This document shows, one piece after another, positions 5,311-9,946 of a stretch of 9,946 nucleotides of DNA. Below the pieces are notes generated by a model. The model was given only the letters and a program-made list of their open reading frames with translations. It ran no database searches and had not been told where the DNA came from. Each line of letters starts with the position of its first letter. The first letter of the stretch is position 1. The position numbers were made by a program, and so were the translations under genes. This stretch comes from Candidatus Bathyarchaeota archaeon (lineage in GTDB: Archaea > Thermoproteota > Bathyarchaeia > Bathyarchaeales > Bathycorpusculaceae). The stretch spans positions 1-9,946 of the forward strand of contig DAOVFC010000009.1 in the NCBI GenBank assembly GCA_030668645.1. The letters are read 5' to 3'.

Positions 5311-6420
5311 TTGTCGCCGGATTCTAACCAAAAAACGGTGCTTGACCCCTTCGGAACAAGCATGGTCGCAGACTACGAACGATTGTACAAAGAGTTTGGA
5401 ATCGAACCGTTTAAACCACTCTTATCAAGAGTGCCGAACCCGTCTATGTACATGAGACGTGGGATAGTTTTTGGACATCGAGGCTTTGATAGAATATTAG
5501 GTGCGATGCTGAAACATGAAAAGTTCGCCGTCTTGAGCGGCATAAAACCTACAGGTGAATTTCACTTAGGCACGTTGATGACAGCGAAAGAGATCATCTA
5601 CTTCCAGCAGCAAGGCGCCCAAACGTTCTATTGCATCGCAGACATCGAAGCCTACGAAGACAACAAGATCCCGTTCGAAAAAAGCGAAAAAATAGCTGTA
5701 GACAACATTGCGGACCTGCTTGCGATAGGGCTAGATCCGAAACGAGCGTATATTTATCGACAATCCAAAGAAGTCAGAGTTAAGGACTTGGCTATAATCT
5801 TTGGAAGAGCCCCAACGTTGGCTACCATGAAAGCGATTTACGGAGAACGCCGCATCGGCCTATATCTGTCAGCTTTGATACAAGCCGGAGACATTCTCTT
5901 ACCTCAGTTAGAAGACTTCGGCGGACCTAAACCTACCGTGATTCCAGTGGGGGTTGACCAAGAACCACACATTCGATTCACAAGGGACCTTGCACAGATC
6001 TTCGGCAGGAAATACAACTTCATTCTCCCATCCTCAACATATCACAAGCTTATGAGAGGACTAGACGGTTCTCCGAAGATGAGCAAGCGGCAGATGAACT
6101 ACTTCACCTTACACGACAAGCCTGAAACGATTGCGAAGAGAATATCCAACGCCTTCACTGGCGGAAGAGCAACCGTCAAAGAGCAACGTGAACTCGGCGG
6201 GGCTCCCGAGATCTGTCCATTGTATGAAACCTGTCTCTTTCACTTCGTGGAAGACGATGACAAAATCATAAAAATCTACAATGACTGCAAGAGTGGAAAG
6301 CTTCTGTGTGGAGAACATAAAAAACAGACGATTGACACAGTGCTAAGATTTGTGAAGGAACACCAACGGAAGAAAAAGAACTTTATTGATAAGGCTCGGG
6401 AGATTCTTCAAGTGGAGTAA
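5311..6420 (+). CDS. trpS: tryptophanyl-tRNA synthetase, archaeal/eukaryotic type
   Basis: A class I synthetase that attaches tryptophan to tRNA-Trp using ATP. The 369 residues are full length for archaea. The N-terminal segment LLSRVPNPSMYMRRGIVFGH (38-57) is the archaeal/eukaryotic-type extension with its RRG-hydrophobic-F.HR motif. The HIGH signature appears as PTGEFHLGT (80-88), the Rossmann-fold GVDQEPHIRFTRD motif is at 214-226, and KMSKS appears as SPKMSKRQMN (254-263). The pair of CPLYETC (302-308) and DCKSGKLLCGEHK (325-337) matches the tRNA-binding C-terminal domain of this type. Translation starts at TTG, an unusual choice for a housekeeping enzyme, but with a strong ribosome binding site. 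pheS follows on the same strand after about 180 bases with its own promoter-like region; trpS next to pheS and pheT is a gene order I recall from other archaea. Confidence 0.96.
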   Translation: MSPDSNQKTVLDPFGTSMVADYERLYKEFGIEPFKPLLSRVPNPSMYMRRGIVFGHRGFDRILGAMLKHEKFAVLSGIKPTGEFHLGTLMTAKEIIYFQQQGAQTFYCIADIEAYEDNKIPFEKSEKIAVDNIADLLAIGLDPKRAYIYRQSKEVRVKDLAIIFGRAPTLATMKAIYGERRIGLYLSALIQAGDILLPQLEDFGGPKPTVIPVGVDQEPHIRFTRDLAQIFGRKYNFILPSSTYHKLMRGLDGSPKMSKRQMNYFTLHDKPETIAKRISNAFTGGRATVKEQRELGGAPEICPLYETCLFHFVEDDDKIIKIYNDCKSGKLLCGEHKKQTIDTVLRFVKEHQRKKKNFIDKAREILQVE

Positions 6421-6604
6421 CGGAGAGAGAAACAAACCATAAATAATCCTTTTGCGTTTTCATCTGTACGGTGAAGTGATGCCTCGCCAATTTATGTAAA
6501 AAGGCGGATAAGTTCTAGACAAAACTCAGCGGAAAACATCATTTTTATTAACAAAACAACTACATTATCAAACCTAACTGGTTCTGCCCATGGAGAGAAG
6601 TGTG
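6421..6604 (+). other. trpS-pheS spacer with a promoter-like element
   Basis: A TATA-like TTTTTATT at 6542-6549 would start transcription near 6572, so pheST may have its own promoter. In the middle, GGTGA followed by ATG at 6480 opens a minute frame (MPRQFM, stop at 6498-6500) and CGCC/GGCG arms (6486-6489 and 6502-6505) could form a weak hairpin. I see no clear terminator and no gene. Confidence 0.35.
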
Positions 6605-8119
6605 ATGGTTAAGCTCAGAGAAAACGAGCAGAAAACATTGCTGGTGTTAGAGAAGCTTGGTGGGAGAGCAGCTGTAGAACAAATAACCAGCGTAAGCGGT
6701 TTAGCATACGCAGCTATAATGCGCGCAGCCTTAGTGCTGAAAGCTAAGCGGCTTGTAAAAATACATGAACAAAAACAGACAACTGTTACTCTAAATCAGG
6801 AAGGAAAACTCTACGCTCAAAGAGGACTGCCCGAACGCCGCACTCTGAACGCAGCGTACCAGAAAGGCGGTGAAATTTCAATTTCTGATATTCCACATGA
6901 AATAGACATGCCATCAAGCTCTATCCCCATCGCACTTGCTTGGCTAATACAAAAGGATTGGGCAACAATAGACAAAGATAAGGGCACGGTTAGACTGACC
7001 AAGAAACAGAAACCACCAAAGGGTGATGACGAAAAGCTCTTAGCGCTTTTGGCGAGGAAGGGCACAGTTGTCGTTGAAGAACTCGACAAAAGCCTGCGAC
7101 ACATCGTTGCCACACTGAGAAGACGAAAGCTTATAGATACAAAAGAGAGGACCCTGCACGAACTGGAACTCACAGAACAGGGTTGGAAGCTGATCAAAAA
7201 GGGGATAGAGGTTAGTGAGGAGGTAAGCCAGCTGACGCCTGAGCTTATCATAACAGGGAAGTGGCGGCGGAAAAAACTGAGAAAATTCGATGTCACGGCA
7301 CCCGGACCAACCGTTTATCCAGGGAAGGTTCATCCGTTACAACAAATTGTACAGTGCGCCCGTGAAATCTTCTTGGAGATGGGATTCACCGAGATTCGCG
7401 GACCTCTTATAGAAACAGCGTTCTGGAACTTCGACGCGCTCTTTCAGCCTCAAGACCACCCTGCACGTGAGATGATGGACACGTTCTATCTGGCTAACCC
7501 GAAGGCTGGAGGACTGCCGAAAAAGTCTTTGGTGGACGCCGTCGCAAAGACCCATGAAAACGGTTGGACGACTGGTTCGAAGGGTTGGGGTTACAAGTGG
7601 AGCCGTGAGGAGGCGCGGAGGCTTGTTTTGAGAACACACACGACGTCCGAGACGATAAAATACCTTTCGAAGCACAAGACTCCGCCGATAAAGGTTTTCT
7701 CGGTTGACCGGGTCTATCGGAATGAGAAGCTTACGTACAAGAACACGGCTGAGTTCCATCAAATCGAGGGAATAGTGGTAGACAAGCACGTGACGCTGCG
7801 GGATCTCATGGGAACACTGAAGACCTTCTACACGCGTTTTGGACTGCGGAAGGTGCAGTTCTGGCCATGCTACTTTCCCTACACGGAGCCTTCGGCTCAA
7901 GCGGTGTTTTACGTTCCTAAGCTTAAACGCTGGATTGAACTCTGCGGGATGGGCATGTTCAGACCTGAGGTTTTGGCGCCTATGGGTATAAGATATCCCG
8001 TGTTAGCTTGGGGAGGAGGACTTGAGCGTCTAGCGATGATCGAGCTTGGCTTGGACGACATCCGCATCCTTTACGGCAACAGCCTAGGCTGGATTAGGAG
8101 GACACCGCTATGCCTGTGA
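6605..8119 (+). CDS. pheS: phenylalanyl-tRNA synthetase alpha subunit
   Basis: Catalytic subunit of the heterotetrameric class II enzyme that charges tRNA-Phe. I take ATG 6605 because GGAGAG (6592-6597) precedes it by seven bases; the ATG at 6590 in the same frame would add five residues and has no ribosome binding site. The 504-residue archaeal/eukaryotic layout is clear: three winged-helix-like modules at about 1-75, 80-135 and 140-200, then the catalytic domain. Motif 1 is around MGFTEIRGPLIETAFWNFD (259-277), motif 2 runs from VFSVDRVYRNEKL (364-376) to FHQIEGIVVD (384-393), the phenylalanine-pocket TEPSAQAVF is at 427-435, and motif 3 is GGGLERLAMIELGLDDIR (470-487). The last ten bases overlap pheT. 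Base composition changes within the gene (see findings). Confidence 0.96.
   Translation: MVKLRENEQKTLLVLEKLGGRAAVEQITSVSGLAYAAIMRAALVLKAKRLVKIHEQKQTTVTLNQEGKLYAQRGLPERRTLNAAYQKGGEISISDIPHEIDMPSSSIPIALAWLIQKDWATIDKDKGTVRLTKKQKPPKGDDEKLLALLARKGTVVVEELDKSLRHIVATLRRRKLIDTKERTLHELELTEQGWKLIKKGIEVSEEVSQLTPELIITGKWRRKKLRKFDVTAPGPTVYPGKVHPLQQIVQCAREIFLEMGFTEIRGPLIETAFWNFDALFQPQDHPAREMMDTFYLANPKAGGLPKKSLVDAVAKTHENGWTTGSKGWGYKWSREEARRLVLRTHTTSETIKYLSKHKTPPIKVFSVDRVYRNEKLTYKNTAEFHQIEGIVVDKHVTLRDLMGTLKTFYTRFGLRKVQFWPCYFPYTEPSAQAVFYVPKLKRWIELCGMGMFRPEVLAPMGIRYPVLAWGGGLERLAMIELGLDDIRILYGNSLGWIRRTPLCL
8096..8101 (+). promoter_or_regulatory. ribosome binding site of pheT inside pheS
   Basis: AGGAGG lies eight bases before the ATG at 8110, within the last codons of pheS, allowing equal synthesis of both subunits by coupled translation. 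Confidence 0.75.
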
Positions 8120-9765
8120 TCACGCTTAACAGAGAGAGGCTCTGCAGGTTTCTGGGACGAGAGATCACCGTTCAGGAGATGGCGAAGCAGCTGCCGTGGA
8201 TAGGCTTCGACATAGAAGAGGTCGGCGGAGACTACGTCAAGGTTGAGTTTAACCCGAACCGCATCGACTTTTGCAGCTACGCCGGAGTGGCGAGAGCCCT
8301 CAAGGGTTTCATGGGTTGGGAGACGGGGCTGCCGAAATACAAAGTAAAACGCGGAGAAACAGTGTTACACATTGATAAGGCTGTTTCGGGCGTTAGGCCC
8401 TACATGCTCGCAGCTGTGATTCGCAACGTGAAGCTTGACGAAGATGACATGGTTGATCTGATGGAGATGCAGGAGGACCTGCACTGGGGGGTGGGCAGAG
8501 ACCGGAGAAAGGCTTCAATCGGGGTGCACAACTTGGACGTGGTTGAACCGCCGTTCACTTTCACTGCAGTGGAACCAGACAGCGTCAGATTTGTTCCACT
8601 CGACAAGACCGAGGAGATGAGCCTAAGAGAAATCATTGAAAAGCATGAGAAAGGAAAAGCGTATAGTCATCTTGTCGACTGGGCGGCGAAATACCCGCTG
8701 CTTGTGGATAGAGACGGCAAAGTTCTTTCCATGCCGCCTATAATAAACGGTGAATTGACGAGAGTTAGCGGTCAGACGCGGAACCTTTTCTTGGACATCA
8801 CTGGCATGGATTACAGGGCGGTTGAAAAAAGTCTCCATGTGCTTGCAACAGCACTGGCTGACATGGGCGGCGAAATAGAAGCTGTGAAGGTGAAGTATCC
8901 AGACCACAGCGTGGTTTCGCCTGACCTGACTCCCGAAAAGATGAGGCTTAGGGTTTCGTATGCGAACGAGCTGGTGGGTGTAAGGCTTTCAGAGAAACAG
9001 GTCATAAAATGCTTGGAGAGGTGCAGGCTTGGAGCAAGAAAAGTTGGCGAAGGAGTCGTCGAGGTTGCGGTTCCAGCCTATCGCATTGATGTTTTGCACG
9101 AAGTTGATTTGGTTGAGGAAGTGGCGATCGGATACGGCTATCAGCGTCTAAAGCCAACTTTTCCAAAATCCGTAACCGTTGGTCAGGAGCATCCGGCTTA
9201 CAGGTTGGCAAACCTTGTGCGCAAAATCATGACAGGGTTGGGGTTCACAGAGGTCACGAACTTTACGCTCACGAACGAGAGGTGGCACTATGAAATGATG
9301 AGAAGGAAACCTGAAAACGTCGTAAAGCTTGCGAATCCGGTTTCAGCCGAGTACTCCATAGCACGTCAGGAGCTGCTGCCAGGCTTGATGAAGAATCTGA
9401 TGGATAACAAGCACGAGAGCTTTCCACAGCGGCTTTTTGAGGTTTCCGACGTGATGCACATAAACATGAAATTGGAAACCCGTTGCGAGAGACTCTTACA
9501 CGTGGCAGCTGTTTCATCGCACGCAACCGCGAACTTCACCGAGATAAAATCATGTGTGGAGGCGCTTCTGGCGAATCTGGGATTGAAACGCTGGAAGATG
9601 AAGGCGACTGAGCAACCGAGCTTTCTGGAAGGCAGATCAGCGGCGGTTTACGTGAAAGGCAGACGGATAGGCTTGCTCGGCGAGGTGCACCCCGAAGTCC
9701 TAAACAACTTCGAGCTGGAGAACCAGGTCAGCGCGTTCGAGATCAACCTCGAAGAAATTGCATGA
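8110..9765 (+). CDS. pheT: phenylalanyl-tRNA synthetase beta subunit
   Basis: Partner of PheS; it carries the editing site that hydrolyses Tyr-tRNA-Phe and helps bind tRNA. The 551 residues are the short archaeal/eukaryotic form, lacking the bacterial N-terminal tRNA-binding OB module and the C-terminal anticodon-binding domain. Domains seen: B1 (1-75, with VEFNPNRIDFCSYAGVARAL at 45-64, the family's N-R-x-D block), B3/B4 editing domain (about 95-250, including WGVGRDRRKASIGVHNLD and the PPIINGELTRVS stretch), B5 (about 275-345, ending YRIDVLHEVDLVEEVAIGYG) and the catalytic-like B6/B7 (360-551), with ANPVSAEYSIARQELLPGLM at 408-427 and GRRIGLLGEVHPEVL at 517-531. The gene overlaps pheS by ten bases and shares its transcript. 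Both subunits look intact, so the heterotetramer should be functional. Confidence 0.96.
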   Translation: MPVITLNRERLCRFLGREITVQEMAKQLPWIGFDIEEVGGDYVKVEFNPNRIDFCSYAGVARALKGFMGWETGLPKYKVKRGETVLHIDKAVSGVRPYMLAAVIRNVKLDEDDMVDLMEMQEDLHWGVGRDRRKASIGVHNLDVVEPPFTFTAVEPDSVRFVPLDKTEEMSLREIIEKHEKGKAYSHLVDWAAKYPLLVDRDGKVLSMPPIINGELTRVSGQTRNLFLDITGMDYRAVEKSLHVLATALADMGGEIEAVKVKYPDHSVVSPDLTPEKMRLRVSYANELVGVRLSEKQVIKCLERCRLGARKVGEGVVEVAVPAYRIDVLHEVDLVEEVAIGYGYQRLKPTFPKSVTVGQEHPAYRLANLVRKIMTGLGFTEVTNFTLTNERWHYEMMRRKPENVVKLANPVSAEYSIARQELLPGLMKNLMDNKHESFPQRLFEVSDVMHINMKLETRCERLLHVAAVSSHATANFTEIKSCVEALLANLGLKRWKMKATEQPSFLEGRSAAVYVKGRRIGLLGEVHPEVLNNFELENQVSAFEINLEEIA

Positions 9766-9813
9766 TTTAGGAAGACTTATTTTCGTCTCTATAGCATTCA
9801 GTTACAGCGATGA

Positions 9814-9946
9814 CATGAGCGATCCCACCGAAACCCGAAAGGGCTCATGCAGACGGACTCGACAGAGGCTGATGTTTCATCTGCTTGTGAAGGAGGGTTT
9901 ACCCAAGCGTGAGACACGGTGGGCGCGGGCGTAAAATCCCATGCCG
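9814..9946 (+). ncRNA. GC-rich self-complementary stretch, possible structured RNA (cut by window end)
   Basis: CCCACCG (9824-9830) pairs exactly with CGGTGGG (9917-9923), and the adjoining AAACCC (9831-9836) with GGGTTT (9895-9900), together a 13-base strand in one helix with a one-sided bulge. An alternative, mutually exclusive hairpin pairs CATGAGC (9814-9820) with GCTCATG (9843-9849). Smaller stems are GCAGA/TCTGC (9849-9853/9880-9884) and GGCGT/ATGCC near the end. I recognise no RNA family: RNase P, SRP and tRNA signatures are not visible. The strand is assumed; a small protein frame covers the same bases. Confidence 0.25.
9815..9934 (+). CDS. possible small basic protein (39 residues)
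   Basis: ATG 9815 opens MSDPTETRKG and continues through RRTRQRLMFHLLVKEGLPKR to TAA 9932-9934, a strongly basic peptide. No ribosome binding site precedes it and it begins about 50 bases after pheT. It overlaps the self-complementary stretch, so the arginine codons (CGG, CGA, CGT, AGA) may merely reflect RNA-stem sequence. I do not recognise it. Confidence 0.18.
   Translation: MSDPTETRKGSCRRTRQRLMFHLLVKEGLPKRETRWARA

Noticed and set aside
7337..7900. 187-residue open frame on the minus strand
   Set aside because: It lies wholly antisense to the catalytic domain of PheS, has no ribosome binding site and unlikely composition; it is a shadow of G-rich coding DNA.
9808..9873. Box C/D guide RNA (GCGATGA ... 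CTGA)
   Set aside because: The C box deviates from consensus and no convincing D' and C' boxes lie between.

Overview
The window looks like a chromosomal segment of an uncultivated archaeon of the TACK/Thermoproteota side, most plausibly a Bathyarchaeia (former MCG) lineage. The signs are an archaeal-type 5S rRNA standing alone, an archaeal DUF1512 membrane protein, type II methionine aminopeptidase, archaeal/eukaryotic-type TrpRS and PheRS subunits, TATA-box promoters about 25 bases upstream of likely transcription starts, strong GGAGG-type ribosome binding sites, and GTG/TTG starts. The lineage is an inference from protein style; no 16S or marker search was possible.

Layout. Bases 1-337 are AT-rich with no convincing gene. 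Bases 338-847 are a scar: the minus strand keeps the broken C-terminal end of a membrane-anchored protein (in-frame TAG), abutting on the plus strand the last ~57 codons of an archaeal tyrosine recombinase that still holds the probable nucleophilic tyrosine. A solitary 5S rRNA gene follows (911-1036, plus), with a 9-base inverted repeat spanning its promoter. A vapBC-type toxin-antitoxin pair lies on the minus strand (1050-1711). A plus-strand operon (1954-3515) encodes a DUF1512 membrane protein and a small two-helix membrane protein with a zinc ribbon. Convergent to it, sharing a CTAG for both stop codons, is map (3512-4417, minus), and beyond map a flavin reductase-family protein (4537-5097, minus).

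From 5311 to 9765 the plus strand is a translation block: trpS, then pheS and pheT overlapping by 10 bases. Together they charge tRNA-Trp and tRNA-Phe, so two of the three aromatic aminoacyl-tRNA synthetases sit side by side. With 5S rRNA and methionine aminopeptidase, most of the intact genes are translation housekeeping.

The window is mostly ordinary core genome. The parts worth a second look are the integrase/membrane-protein scar beside 5S rRNA, the GC-rich, heavily self-complementary stretch after pheT (9814-9946), a possible short transcript between the flavin reductase and trpS, and the clear base-composition change inside pheS. I found no CRISPR array, intact insertion sequence, or tRNA gene.
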